A stretch of DNA of 64,000 bases from Notospermus geniculatus. Lineage: Eukaryota; Nemertea; Pilidiophora; Heteronemertea; Lineidae. The notes under the pieces were generated by a model. The model had not been told where the DNA came from, ran no database searches, and saw nothing but the letters and a program-made list of their open reading frames with translations. Shown here in pieces: positions 1-10,340 of the stretch. How positions within the stretch are numbered: position 1 is the stretch's first letter; each line of letters begins with the position of its first letter. The stretch lies in assembly GCA_002633025.1 (NCBI GenBank), contig NMRB01001803.1, positions 17,186 to 81,185 of the forward strand, given 5' to 3'. A program made the position numbers and the translations under genes.

Positions 1-3000
1 AAGGAACAGTAAACGGGGTCAAAACGCTGAGCAGATTCGCCCTCCTTAACAAACATCTCCACCTCGAGTAAATTTTGGAAAACGAAAAGTACGCAGCCGC
101 GCCCTGATTCTAAATACCCTGCCCTAGCCTTCTTTGACATTCGGAAAAGTATCTGTTGCTCCTTGTTGATCTTTCTGATGGCCTGTTTGCACATACTGGC
201 GACTCGGTTGTACGTGCAAGTTGGTTTGTGCTTGGTCCAGTCGTTACGTCGACATTGGCGGCAGCAGTAATACGTGTAGCAGTTGTGGCAAGTCTTGTAC
301 GAGTACCTGGCCTGCACTAGCACCATTTCTTTCCCGCAGTTTGTGTTACGACATTTAACTTTGACTCGATTTTCATCAATGTTTTGCGTCCGCTTGCTGG
401 CTGAGAGCAGATTCTCTCCGCTCTCGGATATTGCTCCGAAAAACCCGTTTTCTGCGTCAGGACTGGAATCGGGTGTTCCGTCAAGGGAATCCACACTCGA
501 GTCCCTCGGGAGGCTGCCAGGAGGACTTGGCGGCAGTGCCAATAAACCGTCCAGCACCTCCGCCAATGATGCCTCCTGTTCCGTTGCCCCAGAGAAACCA
601 ACCTCGCACCTAAACCGTTCCTCCTCCTTCGAAAAACGAAACGAATTTGTGTCCACCTTCAAATCAGACCTCTTGCCTAACGCCTGAAAACTGTCTGGTC
701 CATACTCTACGTTTCCCGCTTTCACCTGCATGTTTGTTGACGGCGTCGGTCCATCGTAAACTTCCCTATCTTTCGGCTGTTTGTTTACAATGAAAGAAAA
801 CAAAATGTCTTCCTCAGTATCCATAGGAATGTTATTACTTGGTCGTGATTGGTTGGTGCTAAACACGTGACGTGGTGCCTCGACTGCGCATGTTGTGTAC
901 TTCGTTTCAGTCGTGGTCATGAGCGTTGGCGGAATACTGTTTGAAGGTGGCTCGAAGTCGAAATCATACCCAGCTTTCGCCTGTCCTCTTGGAGCATGTT
1001 GAGTGGAAGTTTGCAGCTTTTGGCTCCTCCCAAATCTCGTCAATGTCCCGTGAGGGGTGTTGCTATTCTCATCACCTTCCACTGCAACAGTTTTGAAACT
1101 ATCCAGGTTAAAATCTATGTCCGTTTCAAAGAGTCCATCGGCTTTATGAATAGTTGGAGGAGGAACATTTTTAGCAGGCTCGCGAGGTGGTATAGGTGGC
1201 GCTTTCAATAAATTATTCTGCTGATGGTTTTGATAATATAGAGGGAGTTGCTGTTGTCTTCTATTCTTTGATGGAGCTGGTGGGTTCGATTTCTGTTGCA
1301 TTGGCCTACTACTATCCTGATTTGGAGCCCTTCCTTGATTCTGTTGCTGGTACCCCGCGTTCACCTGTGGTTGGCCATAATTTGAGGACTTTGACCCTGG
1401 GACATTGTCGTAATAACGGGAATTATTCTGACTTGGTGCGGAGTTGCGTCCTGTTGCATTGGTATAGGCCTGCTGCCTAGGTTCTGCTGACCTCTGCATC
1501 GAGTTGGACCGAGAACCATCCGATAAATTCAGATCGCCATCAATATCAGTCTCAATAGCCCTTGGGTTCGATGGAGTTTGGCGTGGCGGTATATCAGGAG
1601 CTGGGCCATAGTCCGTCACTTTCGTTGGATAACTGCTCGCATCCCACCTTGGCGGGACTGCTGGTATACGACTTGGATCACGGATAGGCTCAGCCTGATA
1701 GCCAAGGTATCTCTTTGGTGGCAAAGATGGGATGGGCTCTTTATCTCGGAAAGAGGAATTTCTGCTCGGCTCTTTGTCATAAGATGAATTTCGACTCGGC
1801 TCTGATGAATTATTGCTTGACAAATCATCATCAATGTTTGTCTCCAAAACAGCTTGTTTTCCATGGCTTTTCTTCCGCAATGGAGAATCATACAGATCTC
1901 CGTCGATGTCAGTTTCCAGGATGGCTCGAGCCGGTAGGCGGCGAATCCCAATGCTATCAAGATCAGTCTCCCTGGGTTTTTTCATTGGAGACATCTCCGG
2001 TGAGTTATACAGCGAAAGATCCGAGTCCGTCTCTATGACTGCCCTTGGTGCGCTGACTAAAGGACCTTGGAGGGATCGACGAAGAACCTCAGGCGGTGGT
2101 GGCCGCCAGTTCGGATGGTGGCCAATCTCAGTGTAAGGTCTTTGAGGAGTTTGAGGAGATTGTGCTTGTCGGCGGAGTTCGACCTCTGGCCTTTGGTTCC
2201 TTTGGCCAGTTGGAGCATTCGAGGATGATGGTTGCCCAGGCTGATTTCTGAATGAACCCTGAGGAGACTGCGGCGATCTTGGGGAACCCGGTAAGTCCTG
2301 GTATCCCCTTGGCGATGTCGGTGACGTTGGCCCTTTGTAATCAGCTGGAGATTCTCTGAAGCTGTTCGTCTTTGACCCCGGCGCCCTTGCCAGCCTGAAG
2401 GACGGCGTTTCTTGGGATTCAATACTGGTGTTGACAGGATGTGACATGGAAAGTGGCTTCCTTGCGACTTCCGTTCTATTATCCGCAGGCTTTTTGTTCC
2501 CAAATGAAGGTTTCTTTGCAATCTCTGGCACAGGTTTCTTCTGTGATTCAGGGCTCTTGGATTCCTCCCTTTTCTTTCCAAATAAAGGTTTAGTCGACCC
2601 TTTCTGTGCCTTCTTTCTCGAAGTACTTTCTTCGCGGGGCAGACTAGATGTTGCTGACACCGTCGGTGCTGCCTGGTAGTTTGGTGAAGTTTCTCGAGCT
2701 TTTGACACGTTGCTTTCCACATTTTGCCTTGGGAAAGTGTTGGGTTGGAAGTGGATAGCTGAATAAGGCTTGGTATACACCGGAACATTTGAACTTTGTG
2801 GAACATTCTGAGGAGATGTCTGATCTGGTGTGACCTTGGCTTCAGAGCCCACAGGCTCTGGCCGACCTGGGGCAGGGCGTTGTGGTTTCAGCCTGTCCAT
2901 TGCAGATGATGTAGTTTTCTTTGGCAATGTTGTCGGTCTCTCTGCTTCCTTCCTGCTGCTGGTCCGAAGCGGAGGTGGAGGCTTTGACTTCAGGGTCATC

Positions 3001-6000
3001 TGAGGTTCCTGTTTGGTCTGAACTTCCACTCGTGGCTGCACTGGACTGATGTGCGGCTTCTCAAAAAGCCGAGTTGGAGCACTGGCCTGGCTTGCTTGTA
3101 CACGTGGCGTGATTTCTTGCTCTGTGGGTGCAGCATTTTCAATATCACTGATGCTTTCAATCTCATCGGGGGGTGCAGAAAGATTGAGTTTCGCTTGAGG
3201 TGATGCTGGGCCTGCCTTTGCTCGGTGGCGCCTTCCTTTCACTGACGAATCCTCTGTTAGGTCTGGGCTTGACCTTGCAAGAGCGTGAGCGAAATCGGGC
3301 ATGTGAATACTGGAGAATGAACTATCATGTTCACTGTTGCTGCTTGTATTTACTGGTTTGAAGTGACTCTCTGGCTTGTTATAAACATTGGGCCGTTGCC
3401 GTGCATTCATGAGAGACAGCTCGGATTCACTACTCGTGTTGTGGTCCTTCGGAGGTGGCGGCGGTTTTGCCGAACTCAAACTCATACTGACGCTGGATGT
3501 GAATCTCGTTTCATCAGCAGGGGACGACATAACAGCAGGGTAATTCTCGGCTTCGAGAAGATCAACCAATGTATCAATGGCCTTTTGTTTCTCTGGGTCA
3601 AGTTCACCAGTATCTGGTTCGACCTTGGCCTTGACTTCCGGCGAGGCCCGTTTCATTTCAGGCGATTTTATGACCGGGGCTTCCCACTTCTGCAGCTGGA
3701 ATTGAGCAGTGACTCGTTTTCTCTCAGCAATTTTTAATTCCTTCTCCACCAGGGCTTCTCTGCTCTTTGAAAGGATGACGTCCAGTGGTTCCATTGTAGA
3801 CCTGATAGGTTTATAAGCAGACGTTACTTCCTGCTTCTTCTTTATCTTTTGGCTGGGCAGTTCGAAATCAGCTTTCTCTGGTTTGTCGGCAGTTGGGGAG
3901 GTGCGTGGCATGGTGACACGTGTCGAAATGACAACAGAACGGCCCATGGAGAAGCTGCTGTTCGCACTTGACGTCCTAGAACGATTCACAATCTCACTAT
4001 CCCCCAAGTGAAATTTCGGTACCCGGGATGGTTTGGGAGATTTTGGTTCAGCAGGCTTGGGAGGACTTTTCTTGTACCAATCAGGCAGGTCAAGCTTGGT
4101 CAACGATTTTGTTATCCTAATCTCGTGATCTGATGTTGTTTTTCTCCGCAGGGGGCTCTCATCTTCAGTCTTATCGACGTCATCTTTGAAGACCTCGTCA
4201 TTCTCATCGTCATTATAAACCGACAGTGAAAGAGAGGTCAAGGCCGTTAAGCTCTGCGTCTTTTCCCACTTCTTAAGTTCTTTAGAATCATCGTAGACAT
4301 CCTTGACGACAGATTTTAACCCAGCTTGGCTGTAGAGATCCTGGAGACTCCGGCTCTTCGGCGGCATGGTGGCCTGCCTTATCCTTAAGACCTCATCCAA
4401 GTCAGTCTCCATGACGAGCGGCTTCAGGGATGATTCCCCCGTGTCTATATCCGTCTCAAGAAGATTCGTGTACGACTTTCGATCAGAGAAGAAGGAGCTA
4501 GCTGTACGATGCAATGTCATCGAAGGTGACCTGACTAAAACTACTGAGAATGCTCTGGGTAAACTGCTGGACTTGCCACTCAAGATGTCATCCGTTGACC
4601 TGGATGTATCTTTCTCCTTTTCTGGTGACCCAAAGCTAAATCCTGCTGGCAGAGTCTGGGATTTGGACATCTCTTTCTTCTTCAGCATTTCCTCATTATA
4701 TCTACTACAAGCAATGGGGCCTACAGTTGCTCGCAATGGTGTCCGCTGGAACTTGGCTTTATCTTCTAGTTTCTGTCTCTCAACGGCAGCGCTGATTCTG
4801 TCCTTGACATCATCCTTGTTATAGACCCCGACCTTATCCTCTTTGGACTTTGACAACTCACGAGACAGCGCCTCTCGCCGGGTGTCATCAATCTCACGGA
4901 AGCTCCTCGACGGTCTTTTCAGGATAGGTTTAGGCCTGTCAGACCAGTCTCTGGTCCCAAGCAACTTGCTCAACAGTGCTTTCCTCTCCTCTTCATTGCT
5001 TAACTGCGGTTCAACGGACTTGCTCATATACTCCTGTCTCGCCTCTTTAATTTCAGATCTGTCCACCTTTGCTATTTTATCTGGCAGGTTAATGAGATGT
5101 GAAATATTCTTAGGCTCAACTGCAACAGGTTCCTGAAGAACTGACTTGTATTCCTTCTTTTCTTTCGGCCTTTTCTCCACCTGATCTTTCCGAGTTTCAT
5201 TCTTGCCACTTTCTGGCTTCTCAACCTTTGCCTCCAGCTTCTTGGGAGTGAAAATCGGTCTTTCAAACGTGGGAGGTTTCGGGGGAGCGAAATCTGGCTT
5301 CTTTGGAGTCGCTTTAGGCTTTTCGGGACTGATGTCTGGTTTCTTGGTGTAAACATCAGGCCTGGTCTGACTGACTTCAGTTTTCCTCGGCTTCTCAGCT
5401 TCAATCTTTGGCCGCTCTGTCTCGTTTTTAGGTTTACTGAACATGTTATACATAGACTTCTTCCTCCGGTCCTCTGTCTCGCTTTCTTCATCATCAGCAT
5501 CAGAGTTGCTACACGGACCCAAGTCAAAGCTATCTTCCCCGACGACAGGGGGTGCCATCTCAACCCCTGCCACCTTCGCTGCAACCACTGGCTCCTCCGC
5601 ATCCACCATGTCAATATCAATATCGACGGAAACGGACGGGACTTTAGGTTTCGTGCTTTTGACCAAAGGAGGAGTTCTTGGACGTTGTGCCGTCTGTCCT
5701 CGCGGTGACGGCAGTTTCTCCTCAGACCTGTGACTGACCTTGACCTCATTTCGCGGACTGACCTTGACCTCATTTCGCGGACTGACCTTGGCCTCCTGTT
5801 GGTTCTTCTTTTTGGGGCTTATATCGAAATCAAAATCTTCCTCCAATGAAATTGGCGCTCTGAAGTTTGCACCAACAGTTGTGGGTGCAGATTCATCAGC
5901 TTGGCTCTTAGACATTTCAATTTCCTTCTCAAAGGTCTGAAACTCTGCATCGCTTTCTTCGCTTGACCTTGAGCTGCTGCTACTTGATTTTGACTCATCG

Positions 6001-9000
6001 GCAAATTTGACATCAGCATCAAAAGTTGGCTGCTCAACAGTGACACTTGGTTGTGAAGCTGGCTCAACAGGCTTCCTGCGAAAGGCGCCAGCGTCTATGC
6101 TATCTGAGGAGCTATTGCACTCATCAGACAACTCGTCCTGGGAAGGAACAAGGGCCTCTCCCCGGTCCCACAGGGGATCAAAGGTAACTTGCACTCCCTT
6201 CTCAGAGTATTCGTGTTCCTCTACGGCATCACTCCCATGATGTTCAATCATGACACTGAACGTTACCGAATCGACTTCACTAGGCCTGAAGTACCGCTCA
6301 GGGCTGAACGTACACGCAGTTGGCTGCCTGTAGGACCGTAACGTTTGCACACCCGTTTCTGTGTACTCAGGAAGCTTCGGCTGTGTTTTCACTGAAGCAG
6401 GCGGGGCATAAGAAGCAAGTGGACTGATATAATTGCTCTTGCCATAGGACGGCCGCCTATCATAGGACAGAAGGTCGGAATCTGCAGAGTATCGACCACC
6501 AGAGCTTCGCCTTCCTTCAAAAGAATACATGTTGTCCGCTTCTGGGTCAACAGTACGATCTGGGGCAGTGGTATTTTCGGAATGCAAAGGACCTATGGCC
6601 GATTTTCCATCGGGAGTTTCCCTGCTTGCTTCTGCTGGACGATTTTGAACTGTTCGGGGACTGGAAGACGCGTTACTTTCAAATTGTGTTGTACTTACAG
6701 TCGGTTCAAACGTACGTTGATCAGGCGTGTAATCCGTGTTATCGTATCCGATCCCGCGATGTACTCCGTCACTCGATTGAGTATCCACAGTCCGTGATCG
6801 ATTATTCATGTATTGAGGTCTCGTAATGTCCTGTGCGCCAATAGTGTCGCTGCCACACGGCGCGTCAAGTGTTCTATTTACAGTGTCCTCAGAACCACTC
6901 CTTTGTGTTGCCGGAATGTTCAAACTATTTCCAACAGACGAGTCTCCCAGTTCACCTGGATTGCCCTCCGTAGCGTCCTCGTACTCCGAGTCCGTTTCAC
7001 TGGAAGAATCAGAATCACTTGACGTGCTTGAGATATCCGAATGATGGCCGGACTTTTTCTCCACAGGTTCCTCTCCACTCGAAGCACTGGATATCTCCTC
7101 CTCAATTTCCCCTAACGTTTCCAAATTCAGCCTCGGGACGGATTTGTCTGAGCCTCTCGGAGAGTTCTCCCCACCACAATCAAATGAACCACTACTATCA
7201 GAATTTGACCCAGTTTCTTCATCGGAGTCGCCGTTGTGATCATGATCACGGTCCACCACCCCCAATATCTGCATACCTGACCCAGGGGGGTATCTGCCTT
7301 TATTGTACGTGTTCTTTTTCTGGGTGTCGCTATTGTCACTCGGATGTGTTGTTGATATTATTCGAGCAGTGTTGTGATCCACTTTTGGTCGATCGGGATC
7401 AGCCCGTGTTTGAAACGTCCGACGTGTTTTGAACCTTGGCGAGTGAACCTTTTCGGCTAGATTAACAAACACAGGCTCCTCCTCATTCACATCCATTTCT
7501 GGCTTTTTAACGCGTTTCAAATGTTCGTCATCCATATTGTCATCTAGGATCTCACCTACCAAGTCCTCGTCAGTACCGTTGCTATCAACACTTCCAATCC
7601 TCACCACAGATAACTTTGGGTCAATCACCTCTATGGCTGTATCACCAGTTGTAGTACTGCTACTATCATTATCACTCTCTGTGGTATCATCACCTGGGCA
7701 GGGTTGTAGTGCAGGACGGAACTCAGGAATCACGGGTTCGAACACATCCTCTGGACGCTTGGTGATCTCATCACTCGCCACATGATGTTCATCAAAAGTC
7801 TCAATACTCACTGGAGCGTTACTCACAATTTCGTGTTCCTCTGATGTAATCTCTTCAAATTTACCAAGATCGTCCCAAACGTTATCACTGCTAGAGATCG
7901 CATCGCCAAGAAGTTCAGCCTTAGCTTTTTCAGTGTCACTCAGAATCGCCCCTATGTCGTGCACGTCCACCTCGATCACTCGGGGTGGTTTGTGAACCTC
8001 CTCCTTCTGTTTTTTACTACCACAGACATTTAACCTGACACCAGGGTCCCTTGGTTGAAATAAGAGTGTACTCGTTACCTTATAGTCCTCTTCGTAATCC
8101 GTACAACGAACGAATGTAAACCCCCTCGGCGTATCCTGTGTTCCATCGGAGAGAGCAGAATCTGTGTAAACATCTCCGCGTCCTCCCTTTACAAATGGCG
8201 ACGAATTCAGACCCTCCGATTCGTCAACCCCCTGGCCTCGTATTCGATTCATTGACGGTTTCTTAACATCCAAGTAATAGTTCCTGCTTATAATCCCCGT
8301 ATGTTCCTTACTGCTTGGACTAGGCTGTATTGTGTTCAAGCCCCCGCGTTGTTCTGCACACGCCAATAGCCTTTCTACGTGCACTGGACTGTGTAGTGTG
8401 TGTGTAGAAATAGTGCTCCCAGCTGTAGAACGATTGGAATTGATCAATAGGTTTGCATTATCCGTGGAACCACCTGGTGAGCTTTGGGAGACCTCCGCGT
8501 CTGTCTGTCCAATGTGCGAATTCGTCAATGGGCCAGCCACCTGCACTGACTCACTCCAATTACTAATATCACTACGTAAGTCCTTATCGAAATGATCGGG
8601 GCGTTCAACTCTTGACCTGACGCCGTCATAACCACAACCTGATGGAGAAGCCATTTTTCCATCAGACGAGTCCGCGTCAATAAAAGAAATGTCACTATGG
8701 CAACCGAGATGTAAACTATTCCCTAACGATTTTTCGCCGATTGACGGACTGTCCTCTGCCGGTCCGTTTTGCTGAACATTCTCAGAGAAATCCGCAACAA
8801 AACTGCGTGTCTCGCCGTGGTTTTCAAGCGGTATACATTCTTTTATTCGTATCGAACTTCCTTCTATACTGTCCTCGTCTTTTTCCACGCGGGGCACCTT
8901 CATATGACAGTGGTCATGATTCAATTTCGAGTTATTTATATATTCTCTTTGTGTCATGCTAGTTAAGTTCGAAATGTCTTCACACGGTCTGTCTGCTTGC

Positions 9001-9917
9001 TCTTTATTAACAGACATTTCGTAATATGGTGATTGATTCGACTCAATATGGTGAGAATATTGAGATTTTGACGGACGGATAGGCCCATTCGATTCAATGC
9101 GGATATTTTCCTTGCCCTGAAAATGAGATCTCGTTTCTTCGTGAGATTCTTCGAGATTTTCATCGTCTGATTCTGAACCGGAAGTACAACTGCTTTCGCA
9201 GTCGTCTTCGTCCTCTTCCGAAATCGCCTCCAAAACATGGCGGCAGAAAATCTCAGAATCTGACCCGCTTGGACTGCTGTCTTCATACTCAATGTAAAAG
9301 TCATCTAAAGGACTTAATTTATTTGAGTCGAAAAAGTGATCGCACTCCGCGTCTGAGTCCGAATCAGACCCGAAATACGTCTGGTAGGGCTCCAGGGGGC
9401 GCTTTGTCCCACCACCTGTAGGGGGCGTTACCTGTATCAATGGGACCTGCGCTGGAATCAAACTGATCTCCTCATCGAAAGTAAAATCATCATTCTTTTC
9501 AACTGCCTTCAAAAACTCGACTTCCCCATCGCTTAAACTTCGATCTCCGAAGTCATGGGAGTCGGGAAATGTATCCCAAGTGTCTTTTTGCGGCTTGCAT
9601 ACCGTTGCACTGCTTTTAAATGACGTAATATCCTCTTTAAGATCATCCTCGTCCACGTGTTTTTCAGCGCCGAAACCGTTTGGCATCAATGCACCACTTC
9701 GTCGTTCCTCACTTCTCGAATTGTCAAAAGATGGCGTGTGATCTTGACCTTTGCCCTCTCCGATTCGTCGTTTTTTATCCATATTTGCTGCTCGATGTTC
9801 CATGTCGATGATGATATGCCAGGAGAAGATAAGGGTGAGGATTGTTGCGATGGCGGATGTTAAAAATCTCTCGAATGCTCCGTCGTTGAGGATGACCGCG
9901 GAGGGATCCTTGGGCAT
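1..9917 (-). CDS. AJM1: AJM1-like apical junction protein, giant single exon (3' end off window)
   Basis: Reading from ATG 9917-9915, the frame stays open to the window edge: at least 3,305 residues without an intron. Residues 3189-3234 (nt 353-216) form a MYND-type zinc finger: C-x4-C, then C-x2-C, YYC-x3-C, and x7-H-x3-C with the DWTKHK core. The following block (RVASMCKQ, RAGYLESGRGCVLFVF) matches what I recall of human AJM1 just after its zinc finger (CYTYYCSR, GFLSRGRGVLFL). Human AJM1 is about 980 aa, so this protein is over three times longer, and some 200 C-terminal residues are probably missing. Residues 18-37 are hydrophobic (possible membrane or signal-anchor segment). The rest is acidic, Ser-rich and disordered, with Pro-rich tracts (PPPPPK near 2150, WRPPPPEVL near 2606), a Lys/Pro stretch (1523-1566) and eight ETDID-like motifs. 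AJM1 relatives are placed at epithelial apical junctions; the role here is inferred from homology. The start could lie further upstream if coding continues across the splice site. Confidence 0.85.
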   Translation of the reverse strand, partial: MPKDPSAVILNDGAFERFLTSAIATILTLIFSWHIIIDMEHRAANMDKKRRIGEGKGQDHTPSFDNSRSEERRSGALMPNGFGAEKHVDEDDLKEDITSFKSSATVCKPQKDTWDTFPDSHDFGDRSLSDGEVEFLKAVEKNDDFTFDEEISLIPAQVPLIQVTPPTGGGTKRPLEPYQTYFGSDSDSDAECDHFFDSNKLSPLDDFYIEYEDSSPSGSDSEIFCRHVLEAISEEDEDDCESSCTSGSESDDENLEESHEETRSHFQGKENIRIESNGPIRPSKSQYSHHIESNQSPYYEMSVNKEQADRPCEDISNLTSMTQREYINNSKLNHDHCHMKVPRVEKDEDSIEGSSIRIKECIPLENHGETRSFVADFSENVQQNGPAEDSPSIGEKSLGNSLHLGCHSDISFIDADSSDGKMASPSGCGYDGVRSRVERPDHFDKDLRSDISNWSESVQVAGPLTNSHIGQTDAEVSQSSPGGSTDNANLLINSNRSTAGSTISTHTLHSPVHVERLLACAEQRGGLNTIQPSPSSKEHTGIISRNYYLDVKKPSMNRIRGQGVDESEGLNSSPFVKGGRGDVYTDSALSDGTQDTPRGFTFVRCTDYEEDYKVTSTLLFQPRDPGVRLNVCGSKKQKEEVHKPPRVIEVDVHDIGAILSDTEKAKAELLGDAISSSDNVWDDLGKFEEITSEEHEIVSNAPVSIETFDEHHVASDEITKRPEDVFEPVIPEFRPALQPCPGDDTTESDNDSSSTTTGDTAIEVIDPKLSVVRIGSVDSNGTDEDLVGEILDDNMDDEHLKRVKKPEMDVNEEEPVFVNLAEKVHSPRFKTRRTFQTRADPDRPKVDHNTARIISTTHPSDNSDTQKKNTYNKGRYPPGSGMQILGVVDRDHDHNGDSDEETGSNSDSSGSFDCGGENSPRGSDKSVPRLNLETLGEIEEEISSASSGEEPVEKKSGHHSDISSTSSDSDSSSETDSEYEDATEGNPGELGDSSVGNSLNIPATQRSGSEDTVNRTLDAPCGSDTIGAQDITRPQYMNNRSRTVDTQSSDGVHRGIGYDNTDYTPDQRTFEPTVSTTQFESNASSSPRTVQNRPAEASRETPDGKSAIGPLHSENTTAPDRTVDPEADNMYSFEGRRSSGGRYSADSDLLSYDRRPSYGKSNYISPLASYAPPASVKTQPKLPEYTETGVQTLRSYRQPTACTFSPERYFRPSEVDSVTFSVMIEHHGSDAVEEHEYSEKGVQVTFDPLWDRGEALVPSQDELSDECNSSSDSIDAGAFRRKPVEPASQPSVTVEQPTFDADVKFADESKSSSSSSRSSEESDAEFQTFEKEIEMSKSQADESAPTTVGANFRAPISLEEDFDFDISPKKKNQQEAKVSPRNEVKVSPRNEVKVSHRSEEKLPSPRGQTAQRPRTPPLVKSTKPKVPSVSVDIDIDMVDAEEPVVAAKVAGVEMAPPVVGEDSFDLGPCSNSDADDEESETEDRRKKSMYNMFSKPKNETERPKIEAEKPRKTEVSQTRPDVYTKKPDISPEKPKATPKKPDFAPPKPPTFERPIFTPKKLEAKVEKPESGKNETRKDQVEKRPKEKKEYKSVLQEPVAVEPKNISHLINLPDKIAKVDRSEIKEARQEYMSKSVEPQLSNEEERKALLSKLLGTRDWSDRPKPILKRPSRSFREIDDTRREALSRELSKSKEDKVGVYNKDDVKDRISAAVERQKLEDKAKFQRTPLRATVGPIACSRYNEEMLKKKEMSKSQTLPAGFSFGSPEKEKDTSRSTDDILSGKSSSLPRAFSVVLVRSPSMTLHRTASSFFSDRKSYTNLLETDIDTGESSLKPLVMETDLDEVLRIRQATMPPKSRSLQDLYSQAGLKSVVKDVYDDSKELKKWEKTQSLTALTSLSLSVYNDDENDEVFKDDVDKTEDESPLRRKTTSDHEIRITKSLTKLDLPDWYKKSPPKPAEPKSPKPSRVPKFHLGDSEIVNRSRTSSANSSFSMGRSVVISTRVTMPRTSPTADKPEKADFELPSQKIKKKQEVTSAYKPIRSTMEPLDVILSKSREALVEKELKIAERKRVTAQFQLQKWEAPVIKSPEMKRASPEVKAKVEPDTGELDPEKQKAIDTLVDLLEAENYPAVMSSPADETRFTSSVSMSLSSAKPPPPPKDHNTSSESELSLMNARQRPNVYNKPESHFKPVNTSSNSEHDSSFSSIHMPDFAHALARSSPDLTEDSSVKGRRHRAKAGPASPQAKLNLSAPPDEIESISDIENAAPTEQEITPRVQASQASAPTRLFEKPHISPVQPRVEVQTKQEPQMTLKSKPPPPLRTSSRKEAERPTTLPKKTTSSAMDRLKPQRPAPGRPEPVGSEAKVTPDQTSPQNVPQSSNVPVYTKPYSAIHFQPNTFPRQNVESNVSKARETSPNYQAAPTVSATSSLPREESTSRKKAQKGSTKPLFGKKREESKSPESQKKPVPEIAKKPSFGNKKPADNRTEVARKPLSMSHPVNTSIESQETPSFRLARAPGSKTNSFRESPADYKGPTSPTSPRGYQDLPGSPRSPQSPQGSFRNQPGQPSSSNAPTGQRNQRPEVELRRQAQSPQTPQRPYTEIGHHPNWRPPPPEVLRRSLQGPLVSAPRAVIETDSDLSLYNSPEMSPMKKPRETDLDSIGIRRLPARAILETDIDGDLYDSPLRKKSHGKQAVLETNIDDDLSSNNSSEPSRNSSYDKEPSRNSSFRDKEPIPSLPPKRYLGYQAEPIRDPSRIPAVPPRWDASSYPTKVTDYGPAPDIPPRQTPSNPRAIETDIDGDLNLSDGSRSNSMQRSAEPRQQAYTNATGRNSAPSQNNSRYYDNVPGSKSSNYGQPQVNAGYQQQNQGRAPNQDSSRPMQQKSNPPAPSKNRRQQQLPLYYQNHQQNNLLKAPPIPPREPAKNVPPPTIHKADGLFETDIDFNLDSFKTVAVEGDENSNTPHGTLTRFGRSQKLQTSTQHAPRGQAKAGYDFDFEPPSNSIPPTLMTTTETKYTTCAVEAPRHVFSTNQSRPSNNIPMDTEEDILFSFIVNKQPKDREVYDGPTPSTNMQVKAGNVEYGPDSFQALGKRSDLKVDTNSFRFSKEEERFRCEVGFSGATEQEASLAEVLDGLLALPPSPPGSLPRDSSVDSLDGTPDSSPDAENGFFGAISESGENLLSASKRTQNIDENRVKVKCRNTNCGKEMVLVQARYSYKTCHNCYTYYCCRQCRRNDWTKHKPTCTYNRVASMCKQAIRKINKEQQILFRMSKKARAGYLESGRGCVLFVFQNLLEVEMFVKEGESAQRFDPVYCS
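216..353 (-). other. MYND-type zinc finger of the AJM1-like protein
   Basis: Eight metal ligands are visible: the pair C-x4-C, a second pair C-x2-C, then YYC-x3-C and seven residues before H-x3-C. The spacing from the third cysteine pair onward is the MYND consensus; the first pair is wider than the usual C-x2-C. MYND fingers bind Zn and proline-rich peptides. The CYTYYC stretch and DW-x2-HK are shared with remembered vertebrate AJM1. Confidence 0.85.
1100..2045 (-). repeat. Cluster of six ETDID-type peptide motifs in the AJM1-like protein
   Basis: Six copies occur around residues 2625-2935: GLFETDIDFNL, RAIETDIDGDL, AVLETNIDDDL, AILETDIDGDLY, PRETDLDSIG and AVIETDSDLSLY. Two more lie at residues about 1821 and 1836 (NLLETDIDTG, LVMETDLDEVL; nt 4385-4475). 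The consensus is hydrophobic-E-T-[DN]-[IL]-D-x-[DN]-L, often after RA or AV. The codons differ between copies, so the motif is kept at protein level. I do not know a function. Confidence 0.75.
5732..5790 (-). repeat. 24-bp in-frame tandem repeat in AJM1-like CDS
   Basis: Two and a half copies of a 24-bp unit encode EVKVSPRN repeated (residues about 1376-1396). It is a small recent expansion in the disordered part of the protein and keeps the frame. Confidence 0.8.
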
Positions 9918-9922
9918 CTTCC

Positions 9923-10021
9923 CTAAAAATAAAAAAAGTTTGTCCGTATAAAATTAAGGGGCCTAATTTTGATATATAAATGTTCAAATCTGCCGCAGAA
10001 GCAGCTTTCCCTTGAGATTAC
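9923..10021 (-). other. Candidate 99-bp intron upstream of the giant exon
   Basis: On the minus strand a T-rich tract ending in AG (9924-9923) lies five bases before the ATG, a convincing 3' splice site. A possible donor, CAG|GTAATC, lies at 10022/10021. The exon upstream of it has no in-frame ATG back to an in-frame TAA, which favours ATG 9917 as the start, with two out-of-frame ATGs upstream. The acceptor is well supported; the choice of donor is a guess, since an intron could be far longer. Confidence 0.5.
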
Positions 10022-10340
10022 CTGTGTCGCCATCTTTATGGCATCGGAGACACCAATTCTCGTTCGTTCCATGTATGGATTTCGACTTGTGGTGCAAAAA
10101 TTCCTTTTTACATTATCAATTCCGTGACTATTGCCATTCCTGAGGCAGTAGCTCTGTTGGCATTACGAAATTGCGATATGACGGGGGATTTTACTTCTAA
10201 CCCCACAAGCAGATGAAAAAAGCATACGAAAGATAACAAATAAATTGCGCACGTTCCCCATGATCGCGAAAAGCATAAGCATGCGAGGTAGGCCTACATG
10301 TCCGATTCAACCCGACACAGTCACCAGTCAATGTATTTGG
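10022..10340. other. Stretch without recognised gene or repeat
   Basis: It may hold a 5' untranslated exon on the minus strand directly next to 10022. I see no TATA or other core promoter element that I would trust. Confidence 0.3.

Noticed and set aside
283-9863. Many open frames on both strands within 1-9.9 kb (for example 283-687 plus, 2057-2806 minus, 4366-4824 plus)
   Set aside because: They are other-frame shadows of the single minus-strand AJM1-like exon, whose frame has no stop and a coherent protein composition.
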